A DNA stretch of 64,000 bases. Origin: Akebia trifoliata. Taxonomy: Eukaryota; Streptophyta; Magnoliopsida; Ranunculales; Lardizabalaceae. Of this stretch, positions 1 to 11,215 are shown piece after piece (positions within the stretch are counted from its first letter, which is position 1; each line of letters opens with the position of its first letter). The DNA lies in the NCBI GenBank assembly GCA_017979445.1, contig CM030718.1:22315021-22379020 (forward strand), given 5' to 3'. Below the pieces are notes generated by a model that made no database searches, was not told where the DNA came from, and saw only the letters and a program-made list of their open reading frames with translations. The translations under genes and the position numbers were made by a program.

Positions 1-544
1 AAGGGTTATGGTTGTATTGGCAAACAGAGACATTGAAAGTGCTAGTTCAAGTGACAACGAGATGCTTCCATTAGAAGATTGTTCTGAAGTAGAAGAGCCT
101 GTGCATGGTGATTTACTTGTCACCAGGAGAGCTTTGAGTATACAGCCTAAGGATGAAGGAGATGAGGAGCAACGTGAGCATATTTTTCACATAAGATGCC
201 ACTTGAAGGATAAAGTATGTACATTGATTATTGATAGTGGGAGTTGTACCAATGTTGCTAGTACCTTATTGATAGAGAAGTTAAATTTGAAATGGTAGAA
301 ACATCCTAAACCGTATAAGCTACAATGACTGAATGATTGTAGAGAAGTGAAGGTAAACAAGCAAGTTCGGGTTCCTTTCTCAATAGGCAAGTATGTGGAT
401 GAGGTTCTTTGTGATGTGGCACCGATGCATGCTGGTCATATATTGCTCGGTCGACCATGCAATTTGATAGAAGAGTGTGCAATCGAAAAATTGTATTGGT
501 CCCTCTCAAACCTTTGCAAGCTTATGAGGACTAGGTCAGGATAG
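1..544 (+). pseudogene. Ty3/gypsy retropepsin (protease) remnant
   Basis: Start of a decayed Ty3/gypsy polyprotein that enters the window from the left. Reading from position 8, an acidic linker leads to a retropepsin-like stretch ending with the active-site-like LIIDSGSCTNVAS (about 226-270). A stop follows at about 296, and the reading then continues in the same frame from 347 (KVNKQVRVPF, then HILLGRP, the usual C-terminal retropepsin feature). Protease would normally mature the Gag-Pol polyprotein inside the particle. The stops and the change of frame before the RT segment show it is dead. Gag is outside the window. Confidence 0.8.
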
Positions 545-666
545 CAAATGAGTGGAAAATGAGAAAGAAACAAAAGTGTGAGCAAAAATGAGAGCAAAGT
601 GAACAATATGGAGAGAAGAATAAAGTACTGAGTGTATTTGTTGAAAAACATGATGTTAAAAGTGTA

Positions 667-2070
667 ATGACAGCAAGGCCACAAGTTCTAGTTCTTATGT
701 ATAAAGATGTTTTTCTTTCCACTGACGATTTTAACTCATCTTTGCCTAGTGTTGTTGTGTCTTTATTGCAGGATTTTGAGGATCTCTTTTCTGAGGAGAT
801 TCCACATGGTTTACCTCCTTTAAAAGAAATTGAGCACCAAATAGACCTGCTTATAGAGCTAATCCCGAGGAAACAAAGGAGATACAGAGACAAGTGGATG
901 AACTGTTGTAGAATGAATTTATAAGGGAAAGTCTCAGCCCATGTTCGGTTCCTGTTCTCTTAGTACCAAATAAAGATGGAACATAGCGCATGTGTGTGGA
1001 TTGTCGAGCTATTAATAAGATAACGGTAAAATATAGGCATCCTATTCCTAGGTTAGATGATATGTTTGATGAATTGCATGGCTCTTATTTGTTTTTTAAA
1101 ATTGATTTAAAGAATGGGTATTATCAAATTCGCATGAAAGAGGGAGATGAATGGAAAACTGCATTTAAAACTAGATATGGGTTGTATGAATGGTTAGTAA
1201 TGCCCTTCGGTTTAATTAATGCACCTAGTACATTCATGAGATTAATGAACCATGTCTTGCGTGCTTTCATGGAAAAATTTGTGGTAGTTTACTTTGATGA
1301 TATTTTAGTCTATAACAAAAATGTTGATGACTATGTGAAGCATTTGCATGCTGTGTTTAGTGTGTTAAGAGAACACCAATTATATGTTAATCTTAAGAAA
1401 TATACATTTTGTATGGAATCTGTTGTGTTTCTTTGGATTTGTTGTTAGTTCGCAGGGAATTAGTGTTGATGAGGAAAAGGAAAGGGCAATAAAGGATTGG
1501 CCTACACCTAAGAATGCGAACGAGGTAAGAAGTTTCCATGGTTTAACAAATTTTTATCGAAGGTTTGTTAAGGATTTTAGTTTTATTGCTGCACCTTTGA
1601 ATAAACTTGTTAAAAAGAATGTTGTTTTTAATTGGGTTAATGTGCATGATCAGGCTTTCCAAACTTTGAAAGATAAGTTAACTAATGCACCTTTGTTGTG
1701 TTTGCCTAACTTTGATAAAGCTTTTGAAATAGAGTGTAATGCATCCGAGATTAGAGTAGGAGCTGTTTTGATGTAGGATTCTAAACCAATAGTTTATTTT
1801 AATGAAAAACTAAGTGGGACAGCATTGAATTTTCCTACTTATGACAAAGAGCTTTATGCATTAATGAGAACTCTTTAAACATGGCAACATTATTTATGAC
1901 CGAGGGAATTTATCATTCATTCTAATCATGAGAGCTTGAAATTCCTAAAGATCCAAGGTAAGCTTAATAAAAGACATGCTAAATGATTGGAGTTTATAGA
2001 AATATTTTCTTATGTAATTAAATATAAACGTGGGAAGGAAAATGTTGTGGTCGATGCATTGTCAAGAAAG
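667..2070 (+). pseudogene. Ty3/gypsy reverse transcriptase and RNase H remnant
   Basis: Continuation of the same element. A linker (667-924) with an EIPHGLPPL motif precedes the RT proper (from 990), which has the fingers motif, [26 protein letters not shown] and the catalytic YFDDILVY at about 1290-1315. The frame then changes near 1384-1440 and resumes with thumb and RNase H sequence ([25 protein letters not shown], where the family has DAS, so the first catalytic Asp reads Asn). Stops follow at about 1774, 1877 and 1983. The connection-like [15 protein letters not shown] at 2030-2070 closes RNase H. At least three frame changes make this non-functional. The exact Ty3 lineage was not resolved. 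Confidence 0.88.
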
Positions 2071-3614
2071 TACGTATTACTTACTTCATTGCAAACTAAA
2101 CTACTTGGTTTTGAATTGATTAAAGATTTGTATGCCAATGATTCTGATTTCAGTCAAGTATGGAATGCATGTACTAAGTGTGCGTTTGGTGACTTTTATA
2201 GGCATGAAGGATTTCTTTTCAAAAAAGATAAATTGTGCGTGCCTAATTGTTCTGTTCGTGAGTTACTTGTAAGGGAAAGTCATGGGGAAGGTTTAATGGA
2301 TCACTTTGGTGTCCTAAAAACTTTAAATATCTTACGTGAGCATTTTTATTGGCCCCATATAAAGCATGATGTGCAATCTATTTGTGACAAGTGCATTACA
2401 TGTAGGTAAGCAAAGTCTAAAATTCGACTGCATGGCTTGTATACCCCTTTGCCTGTACCTAATCAGTCTTGGATTGATAGTTCTATGGATTTTGTTTTAG
2501 GATTGCCAATGACTCAAAATGGTAAAGATAATATATTTGTTGTTGTTGATAGGTTTAGTAAGATGACCCATTTTATTGCATGTACTAAAACCAACGACGC
2601 AACACATATTGTTGATTTGTTCTTTAAAGAGGTAGTTCGATTGCATGGGCTACCTAAATCAATTGTTAGTGACAGAGATGTTAAGTTCCTAAGTTATTTT
2701 TGGTAATTTTATAGAGTAAATTAGGAACTAAACTTCTATTTTTTACTGTTGCACATCCTCAAACGGATGGCCAAACTGAAGTAGTTAATATAATACTCAC
2801 TACTTTATTGCGTGCTATCAGACAAAAAAATTTAAAACAATGGGAAAAGTGTTTACTACATATTGAGTTCGCATATAATAGGACTATTCATTCAACTACT
2901 TCATTTTCTCCATTTGAGATTGTTTATGGTTTTAATCCTTTAACGCCTGTGGATATTTTACCTTTGCCTACTAATGAACATGTTAATCTTGATGGTATGA
3001 AAAAGGCAGATTTTGTGAAAGATTTACATGTCAAAGTTTGAGCCAACATTGACAGGAAGAATGAACAATATGCTAAGCAAGCCAATAAGGGTCGCTTGAA
3101 AGTTATTTTCCACCCTGGAGATTAGGTTTGGGTGCACTTGCGTAAGGAGCGGTTTCCTACCCAAAGGAAATCAAAATTACAGCCTCGAGGAGATGGTCCA
3201 TTTTAAGTCTTGGAACGAATCAATGATAACGCCTACAAACTTGATTTGCCAAGTGATTATGGTAATGTTAGTGCAACTTTTAATGTTACTGATTTATCCT
3301 TGTTTAATGTAGGTGATTCGAGGACGAATCTTTTCGAAGAGGGAGAATATAATGGAGATCGAGTTGCTGACCCAATAACTCAAGTTGATGTTTCCAAGTC
3401 TTCTCAAGAACTATGGCAAGGAATTGGTGGTCCGATGACTAGGACAAGGACAAAGAGAATGGAAGAGGCATTGCAAGGCTTGATTGTGGAAGTACAATAC
3501 AAAGAGGTCATTCTAGAAGATTCTAAGGCTAACTTCGGAGATATCAAAGTTTCATCAAGGATGGTCAACTATCTTTTTATGCAAGAGATCAATTTGAATG
3601 CAAGGGTTAATTGA
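2071..3614 (+). pseudogene. Ty3/gypsy integrase remnant with C-terminal tail
   Basis: Integrase part of the element. An HHCC zinc-binding region lies at about 2275-2405 ([10 protein letters not shown]). The DDE core is spread over three frames: MDFVLGLP (D, about 2485), [10 protein letters not shown] (D, about 2665) and PQTDGQTE (E, about 2760). A further frame holds the EFAYNR..HSTT stretch and [15 protein letters not shown], typical of plant Ty3 integrases. The GDYVWVH-like motif at about 3118 carries a stop. A last open stretch (3210-3614) has RINDNAYKLDLP, DLSLFNVGDSRTNLFEEG and the basic TRTRTKRMEEALQGL tail. No chromodomain was recognised beyond it. Integration function is lost. Confidence 0.86.
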
Positions 3615-4084
3615 GAATTTTTATGTTTTAATTATCCTTAGTTTTGATTTCTTTATTTCTTAAGGACTAATTAGACTTTCTTTATTTTTTCAAGGACTAA
3701 TTAGAATCAATCTTGATCTAATTTGTCTATAAAAATGCATCTCATCTTGTAATTGAGACACAATTGACAATTTACATTTTATGAGAATTGAAGTTTCTTC
3801 AAGAATTTTATTTTATATCATGTGTTCTAGTTTGAGTTCTTTATGAGATCTTTATGAGTTCTTGTTCGAATTCTTGAAGGAGGGCATGAATCTTCGACTT
3901 ATCAAATGAGTGATCATCCTTTGTGGCGTCTCAAGGTTGGGATTTTAAGGACATAGCTTCCTTAAGGTTCTAATCCGATCAACATCATCTTTTGTTTCTA
4001 TACTACTTGTATTTCCTTCGAATTAAAAGATTCCTAGAAGAGATCATCAATAGGAGTTTCCAAGAGGAATCATATCACCAATGC
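3615..4084 (+). repeat. Probable 3' LTR or 3' flank of the Ty3/gypsy remnant
   Basis: About 470 bases without coding potential directly after the Ty3/gypsy tail. It contains a good TATA-like motif (tataaaaa, 3728-3735) followed by T/A-rich leader-like sequence, which fits a U3/R region. The same short phrase, aaggactaattag, occurs twice (about 3662 and 3701). The 5' LTR is outside the window, so limits cannot be fixed and no polypurine tract was clear. Confidence 0.4.
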
Positions 4085-5598
4085 TATCAGACTTCACAAA
4101 TCACAACAATCTCCCATTTGGAGACTGATCAAGAATATCTCTCACTAACACGTGCTGCATCTGATAAGTAATGCTTCCATAACAAATTCTATGTGAATCA
4201 TCATTGTCTTTTAAGCTTGAAGACCAATAAAAGCTAAACAAGTCTTTAACTTCTCAATAGTAACTACCTTGACTATCACTGTGTAACTTGCAATCATTTG
4301 ACACCTTATTCAACTCCTTCAAAAGAGATTGAAGTCAAATTATTTCCTTGCAAGCTTTTGTAGTTGCAATGTATTCTATTTTTGTAGTTAAGAGAGTAAT
4401 CTTCCTCATTGTTGCATTATCCAATGTAATGACATAACCTGTAATGCTCTTTCTATCATCTAGGTCTCCTGCCATGTTAGAATCAATATACTCTTGTAGA
4501 TCGATCTTTGCTTCACTATAAATAAAGATAGATATGTGGTACCCCTCAAATATCTTACAATCCACTGCACAACCTTCCAATGCTCCTTGTCTGGATTATT
4601 CATAAATCTGCTCACAACTCCCATTACTTGTGTATTCCTGCTCCTCATCTGTAGTCGCTTCTTGCCTTCTTGAAAGCATGAAATGACTTGCTAGAGGAAT
4701 GCTTACTAGTTTAGCATAATCCATGGTGAACCTCTTCAGTATTCTTTCAATGTATTGTGCTTGAGATAATCACAAGCTTCTGTTCTTCTTATCTCTATTG
4801 ATATGCATACCAAGAATTTGTTTTGATGTACTTAAATCCTTCATAGAAAACTCTTTAGAAAGTTGCTTCCTCAACCTTGTTATTCCAGTCATGTTTGATT
4901 CTACAACAAACACATCGTCTACATACAAAAGAAGAATGATGTAAGAGTCATTAAACTTTTTGAAATAACAACAGTGATCAGCATTACACCTTTTATGCCC
5001 ACTATTAGACATAAAGTTGTCAAACATGATGTACCACTATCTAGGTGCCTGTTTCAACCCATACAAACTCTTATTCAACTTACACACCAAATCTTCATTT
5101 CATGGTGCCTCATATCCCTGTGGTTGCTTCATGTAAATATCTTCATTCAAGTCACCATGAAAAAAAATTGTCTTTACATCTAGTTGCTCTATATGTAAGT
5201 CTTCCGTTACAACAATACTTAAAATAAATATGATGGTACACAACTTCACAACATGAGAGATAATCTCTGTATAATCGATACATGCCTTTTGCTGAAATCT
5301 CTTTACAACTAACCTGGCCTTGTATCTTTTAGTTCCATCATGTTCATTTTTTAGCTTGTAAACCCATTTATTATGCAAAACCTTCTTGTCCTTGGGTAGC
5401 TTAACCAAATCCCAAGTTTGGTTTGTGGACAATGAGTCTATCTCATCATCCATTGCTTGCTCCCACTTAACCTTAGTCTCAACCTGCATAACTTCATCAT
5501 AACACTCTGGTTCACCATTATTAATCAGCATTGAAGCCTTATCTAAAATTTGTCTTAATCCATCCGTACCTTCTGTTATTATATGTGTGAGTGTATCA
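4085..5598 (-). pseudogene. Ty1/copia RT and RNase H fragment
   Basis: Minus-strand remnant of a Ty1/copia polyprotein lacking gag, protease and integrase. From 5' to 3' on the minus strand: KWEQAMDDEIDSL and TWDLVKLP, then NKWVYKLK and YKARLVVKRF (RT N-terminus, 5531-5100); QLDVKTIFFHGDL, whose family form is DVKTAFLHG; LLLYVDDVFVV with the YVDD catalytic motif (about 4920); then the VVQWIVRYLRGT and SDADWAGDLDDRKSITGY-type RNase H region (about 4650-4340), here IDSNMAGDLDDRKSITGY. Several frame changes break it. It sits directly against the TNO1-like fragment at about 5600 and so may have inserted in that gene relic. No LTRs were seen around it. Confidence 0.88.
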
Positions 5599-5599
5599 A

Positions 5600-6841
5600 T
5601 TCACAGTCTTCTGGGTCTTGTCAGAAGGCGAACTTAAAAGCCTCTTTGAAAAGATAAATGGGATTGAAATGTCTTTCGAAGATTTAGAACTAGATTAACT
5701 AGATTCCCATAGTTCAGCTAATGTAAAGAAATTCTTTTACATTATCGATAAGGTTGTTGAGTTGCAATATCAGATGTAAACTTATCTCATGACAAAGAAA
5801 AGCTGCAGTCAAGTCTGGTGCCTCATGTTCATGAAACTAAACATTTGAAGAAATAAGTTGAAATTGTTACTGGTAATAACCAAGATTCAGAAAATGTGAA
5901 GATTAACTTAATTGAGTTAACATTGGGATTGAAGAAAATGATTCAGAATAATGGAGGAAATAATTTAGTTGAAGATAAGAAATCTGTTGGTGTGAAGGGG
6001 CACTTTTTTGTCTTAGAAAAGATGGTCATGGATTTAATTCAGGAATGTCAAACATAAAAAACAGAAGCTCTGGAACTTGGTGTCAAATTGCATGGGAACC
6101 AAAAGTTAGTAGATGAATTGGCAGCCAAAGTTACACTTCTCGAAGGTTCGATTCATGGTAGACCGCCTCCACCAAATACGATCCATGAGAGGAGCATCTT
6201 TGAAGCATCTTCATTGGCAACAACTAGGCCAGAGATATCTGAAATCAATGATATGGTAAGTATAAGTAGCATACTCATACACGTTTTCTATTGTTGCTAA
6301 GTGAGAGTTGTATTGAATTTCAAAAAATTACCAAGTCTACAACCCATGAGACCACTTAAGTAGGTAATGAGTTGTTAGATGTTTGTCCTAAAAATTACAC
6401 ATTATGGTTCATACATTTACATGACAGTCCCTTTGTAGGTTCTCTTTGTTTTGTTTTATTTTCATTGTTCTTGGTAGAGATGTTTTGATGCCTATATCCA
6501 TCACTTGTGTTAATGTATAACCTAGTTGGAGTGAGCACAATCTTTCCTGTCCTTTCTGCTGCTCATATGAGAACAATGCGGAAAGGATCAAGTGAACATC
6601 TTGCCTTCAATATGGATTCTGAATTCGATAGTCTAATCAAACACCATGAAGTCGATGATGACAAATGTTTGATTTTTTACTGGCCATTTTTTTTTTCAAT
6701 AGAAGTAAGCATTCAAAAGCTTTGGGTGGCAAATTTTTTACTCTCCCTCTCTTTTGCAGGTCATGTATTCAAATCTCTCAATGCATCAGGTCGTATCCCA
6801 AGACAAGGAAAGCTTATAGCAGATCGGATTGATGGAATATG
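5600..6841 (+). pseudogene. TNO1-like (TGN SYP41-interacting) C-terminal gene fragment
   Basis: Remnant of a large coiled-coil gene. The first exon-like block (5600-6255) reads, across a few stops and frameshifts, as ELKSLFEKINGIEMSFEDLE, VVELQYQM, KLVDELAAKVTLLEGS and PPPPNTIHERSIFEAS. It ends at a good donor (gtaagt, 6256). A second block (about 6525-6664) has SAAHMRTMRKGSSEHLAFN, and a third (6760-6841) has HVFKSLNASGRIPRQGK then IADRIDGIW, just before a gt. This arrangement matches, from memory, the C-terminus of plant TNO1, a tail-anchored trans-Golgi-network protein that binds the SYP41 SNARE. The final exon with the membrane anchor was not found before the Tat element at 7330. The N-terminal coiled coil is missing. 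The family assignment is from recall and not from alignment. Confidence 0.68.
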
Positions 6842-7324
6842 GTAGATTTGTCAATCTGCTTATTTATATTATTAGATTCCATACATATGGTAAAATTTTC
6901 AATCTCCTTGAACAAAAACCGGATGACTTCAACCATCCAATAAAAGCACTCTTTCTTTTGTTACACTCCAACCATTTAAAAAGAATACAATTGATTCGAT
7001 AGTTAAGATCATTTGATGAGTCTAAATTCCATCATAGGAAACCTATTAACTGTGTCCCACAATTTAGATAATTAGCACAATTTGGTGCTTGGTTTGAATT
7101 GGCTCAGACATGTTGGTTTGACCATCTTACCCACAAATGAACACTTAAAATTGTTCAATTTCTACTTTTTGATGATTCTCACACTCCCAACATAGAATCA
7201 TGTTCTAGCACTTTCGGTAACTAAGTTTTAAACTAGCTACTAGTGCCATCTGCTTTGTGTATTTTCTAAGTATTGAGCAATGAACATTGGTTGTGGCATA
7301 TCAAAATAATTGGTTCTTATGTTG
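6842..7324. other. Non-coding relic DNA before the Tat-like element
   Basis: Follows the last TNO1-like exon. It would be the last intron and terminal exon of that gene if intact, but no anchor-like exon was recognised. No other structure was seen. Confidence 0.5.
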
Positions 7325-7329
7325 GTGGG

Positions 7330-9027
7330 TCAAAGCGCCCTCGATCCGCGGGGTATGCGGATCCGCTTTTGACCCTTGAAGTTTGGGAGTCGCCACCTAG
7401 TTATTATGGTATAGGAACCAAACTGACTCTAAAACGGATAATAAACTAATCTACTATAGAAAATCTGAATTCGGAGATCATGTTACGGGGTTGGAAGGTG
7501 TTAGGCACCAACCCCGCCCGGCCAATGCCGGTCTCTACTTATCCCAAATAAAACTACATTGCTAATGACAAAACTAGATTAAAAAATAACGAAAAAATCT
7601 TACCTTCGATCTGCAAAAGTGTTATTCCCTCAGATCTGGTGAAAATGACTCTTTGTACCATACTCCTTACTTCGTTCTGTCTCCGGATCTGATTTCTGAT
7701 CTCCGAGGTAAGGTATCTCCTTCTTGGATCTGGGTGCTTCGAATTTGTTGTGGATTTTTGGGGTGTTTTTGAGAGGTTCCTAGGTGTTTTTCAGCCTGAA
7801 ATCGAAGTAGGGGTGTTAGGTAAGGAGTTGGGACTTCAAAATTAAGATTTTTGGGGTGTTGTGGAGGCTTCTTCACCTACTTTTTCTAGGATTTTTTCTT
7901 TTATACGAAAATAGGGTGTGGAGGCTCCTATTTATAAAGTTTTCTAGGAGAATTAGGGTTTGATTAGAGTTTCTTTTTAAGGTTTCAATTAGGGTTTAGA
8001 CTTTAGTCTCATCAGATTGACTTAGTCTTTAGGGTTTTAATTTAGGATTTTGACTTTTAGTCTTAAGAGATTGACTTGATTAGTTTAGATTAGGATTTTG
8101 ACTTTAGTCTTATGAGATTAACTTGATTAGTTTAGATTAAGGTTTTGACTTTAGTCTTATAAGATTGACTTTAATACTTGACTTTGGTCTTACTTAATTG
8201 ACTTTAATTTTGACTTTAGTCTTATTTGATTGCTTGCTTGATTGACTTTAAATTTTTGGAGAACACCCCTCTATTATATCTTTAATTATTTGGACCCCCA
8301 AATGGAGGGGTCCTTAAAGAAATATCTTGCGAATCATCAACAATTTTGCCTGAAAGCCTGATTGATCGATTTTTTGGTTCAAATTTTAAAATTAATTTTA
8401 TTAATGTTTCACTTTACATTATTTAATGATTTATTTATTAATTTCAAAAATTTTAATTATTGTGAAATTACCATTTTGCCCTCGAAGAGGATTTTTTATG
8501 TTTGAAGTCATTTTTCATTGTTCCAGGATGTTTTAGAATCGATTTTTCGTAAGGAATTCAATGGAAATATTATTTTTTGTCATTTATGAAATTTTTTGTA
8601 TGAAATGATCGTGAATTTGATGAGGGGTATTTTTGTAATTTTATTGAATTCTGTGAAAATTGGCGAAATAATTTATTTGATTTCAATTTGTTGTTTTATG
8701 TGTTTGAATGGGTTTTCCTAAGCGTAATGTAGGCTCTAGGATTATTTTAATGTTAGGGGTATTTTGATAATTTGGTCAATTTTTAGTGATTTTTATCATG
8801 AAGCTTTTTTTTGTTTGCAAGATGATGATTTCTACATTTCTGGGGTTGTATTTTCCTAGCGTAGCGTGGTTTCTAAGATTTTTTTCAGTTCGAGATACCT
8901 CATCCGGATTTTCGAAACATATCTGGTAACAAAATAAAGCATTGGAATAAACATCTATCATTAGGAATCGTTGCGATCAGGTTGACGAATTGATTAATCA
9001 GGCGAGTGCAAAAATGGGGTGTCTACA
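7330..9027 (-). repeat. 3' LTR of the Tat-like element
   Basis: 1698 bp, matching 14546-16255 along its whole length. It contains the hairpin-forming block ggaaggtgttaggcacc (about 7493), a short array of ttgactttagtctta-type repeats (about 7990-8240), and a gggagtcgccacc block near its plus-strand left end. The short open frame at 7667-7876 recurs in the partner LTR and is not a gene. Confidence 0.9.
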
Positions 9028-9043
9028 GATGCCCCTCTTTGGC
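9028..9043 (-). other. Polypurine tract of the Tat-like element
   Basis: On the minus strand GCCAAAGAGGGGCATC abuts the TGTAGACACC start of the 3' LTR. This is the expected place for plus-strand DNA priming and it fixes the element's orientation. Confidence 0.75.
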
Positions 9044-9469
9044 AGAAGGTTGAAGCAAACTAGATAGCAAATCTATTTTCATAGATAGTGCGATATCCGA
9101 ATGTCAAAGCTAGTGACAGTTCATTTTACAGCCTGATTTAGCAATTCGTCAGGGTGTTCGGATCGTTGAGGGTAAAGCTCTCCCCGAATTAAAAAAAATG
9201 TCAGGTCCTTGAGCGCGAGCTCTCATTGACAGTGTCAGATCCTTGAATTTTAAAGAATTCTCCTTGACTAAAAAGTGCAAGTGTGAGTGTGTGTACTGTG
9301 TGAAACTGAGTAAAAATGTGTCAAGTCCTAAATATCTTCTCTTACTAACAAATAATGATTCAATATTGAAATGTGCTTATGCAACGAAAGTAATCATGGT
9401 AAGGTTGAACAATGAGGTAATTGGAGTCATAACAATGTAGGAACTTCGTTAAATCCTATTTGAAATTCT

Positions 9470-10345
9470 TTTTTAGAGTTCGAAAAAGTATGAGTCTCGT
9501 TTATCGGACTCGAACCTATTGTAGCCACGCTTCTCAGGCTAAAGAACTTAAACAATCCTATTAATTCAATATGATTTCAAACAAAGCTGGAGTCTCGATT
9601 CTCGGACTCTAGCTAAGGTTTACAAGAACTTAAACAATTCTATTAAAATTGGAGTCTCGTTTCTCGAATTCGAACTAAGGTTAATAGGCACTTCAAAAAA
9701 CCTATTCATTCTATGATTCAAAAAGTTGGAGTCTCGCTTCTCGGACTCGAATCTAGGTTTGTAGGCACTTCAAAAAGCCTACTAATTCTATGATTCAAAA
9801 AGTTGGAGTCTCGTTTCTCGGACTCGAACTTAGGTTTATAGGCACTTCAAAAAGCCTATTCATTCTATGATTCAAAAAGTTGGAGTCTCGTTTCTCGGAC
9901 TCGAACTTAGGTTTGTAGGCACTTCAAAAAGCCTACTCATTCTATGATTCAAAAAGTTGGAGTCTCGTTTCTCGGACTCGAACTTAGGTTTGTAGGCACT
10001 TCAAAAATCCTATTCATTATATGATTCAAAAAGTTGGAGTCTCGTTTCTCGGACTCGAATTTAAGTTTGTAGGCACTTCAAAAAGCCTATTCATTCTTTG
10101 ATTCAAAAAGTTGGAGTCTCGTTTCTCGGACACGAAATTAGGTTTATAGGCACTTCAAAAAGTCTATTCATTCTATGATTCAAAAAGTTGGAGTCTCATT
10201 TCTTGGACTCTAACTTAGGTTTGTAGGCACTTCAAAAAGTCTATTCATTCTATGATTCAAAAAGTTAGAGTCTCGTTTCTCGAACTCGAACTTACTAAAC
10301 CACGTTTCTCGGGCTTAGATTTATAGGAACTTAAATAATCCTATT
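9470..10345. repeat. 77-bp tandem repeat array inside the Tat-like element
   Basis: A unit beginning gttggagtctcgtttctcgg and containing aggcacttcaaaaagcc recurs with starts at about 9725, 9802, 9879 and onward to about 10264, a constant 77-bp period. More diverged copies begin near 9480. As 77 is not divisible by three and each unit has stops, this is not a protein repeat. Non-coding tandem arrays near the 3' end are common in Tat/Ogre elements. Confidence 0.85.
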
Positions 10346-10979
10346 AATTCATTCTATGATTCAAAATCGAGCTCAAAGTTTGAAAGATCAGGACTTTGTT
10401 GGCTTATCATGCATCTGGATTCATAATTGTCATTGAGCTTCGCCGGACTTTTAAGCTTTTGTAAGATTTTCTTTTTATCATGTGATTAAAAATAAAAACT
10501 TTCGAATTAAATGACCTTCAAAAATGCCCCTAGTTTCAAAGTTGGCTTTAACTGGGACTTGACTACGAGACTGATGGAATGGATTACGCTTGAAAAATAT
10601 GGACTCTAATGTATGACAGATAGAAGAACTGACATTCTCTTAAATTTAGGACTCTTAAGATTATCATATGTGCAATAAAGAATTGATTATTATTTTTTTT
10701 AGAAATGCTTGAGCTGGACTTAAAAAATCTTGATAAATATTAGAATAGAAGATCTTTCTCTTCAAAGTGGTTGATGATTCTACATCTTCCATTAGCGAAC
10801 ACTTGAACAAGTAAACATACTTTTGAAGATCCTACAATGTTCAAGATGACTTCTGAATTTTTTTTTTATTTCAACATTGTCTTCGTCGGATGTTAGCTCT
10901 TGGCTGAAAAATGAATATTGTGGCTTGAATGGTTCTACATTTTTTAATTTCTGCACAAGCTTTCTTCTGAATTTTTCTT

Positions 10980-11215
10980 CTTGATGGGACCTTTCCTCCC
11001 ATTTGATGATGCCCTAATTTTTGCCTAGATCGCATCTTCAGGTTTTCAATCTAGCGGGCATTATTTTTTTTTTTCTGATGATGCCTTGATTTTTGCCTAG
11101 GTCGCCTTTTCAGGTTTTCAACTTAGCAGGCTTTCTTTTTTATGGTTATACCCTAAATTTTGCCTAAATCGTCTTTTTGGGTTTTCGACTTAGCGGGCTT
11201 TTTTTTTTTTCTTGA
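10980..11215. repeat. Three diverged copies of a 70-80-bp module
   Basis: The phrases gatgatgcc, tttttgcctag, tcgc, aggttttcaa and tagcgggc recur in order three times (about 10991, 11073, 11143), each ending in a T-rich run. On the minus strand the unit starts with a poly-A-like run and gcccgctaag. It is part of the untranslated interior of the Tat-like element. Confidence 0.7.

Noticed and set aside
9470..10345. CRISPR-like regular repeats
   Set aside because: The 77-bp units are contiguous without unique spacers and lie in a plant LTR element.
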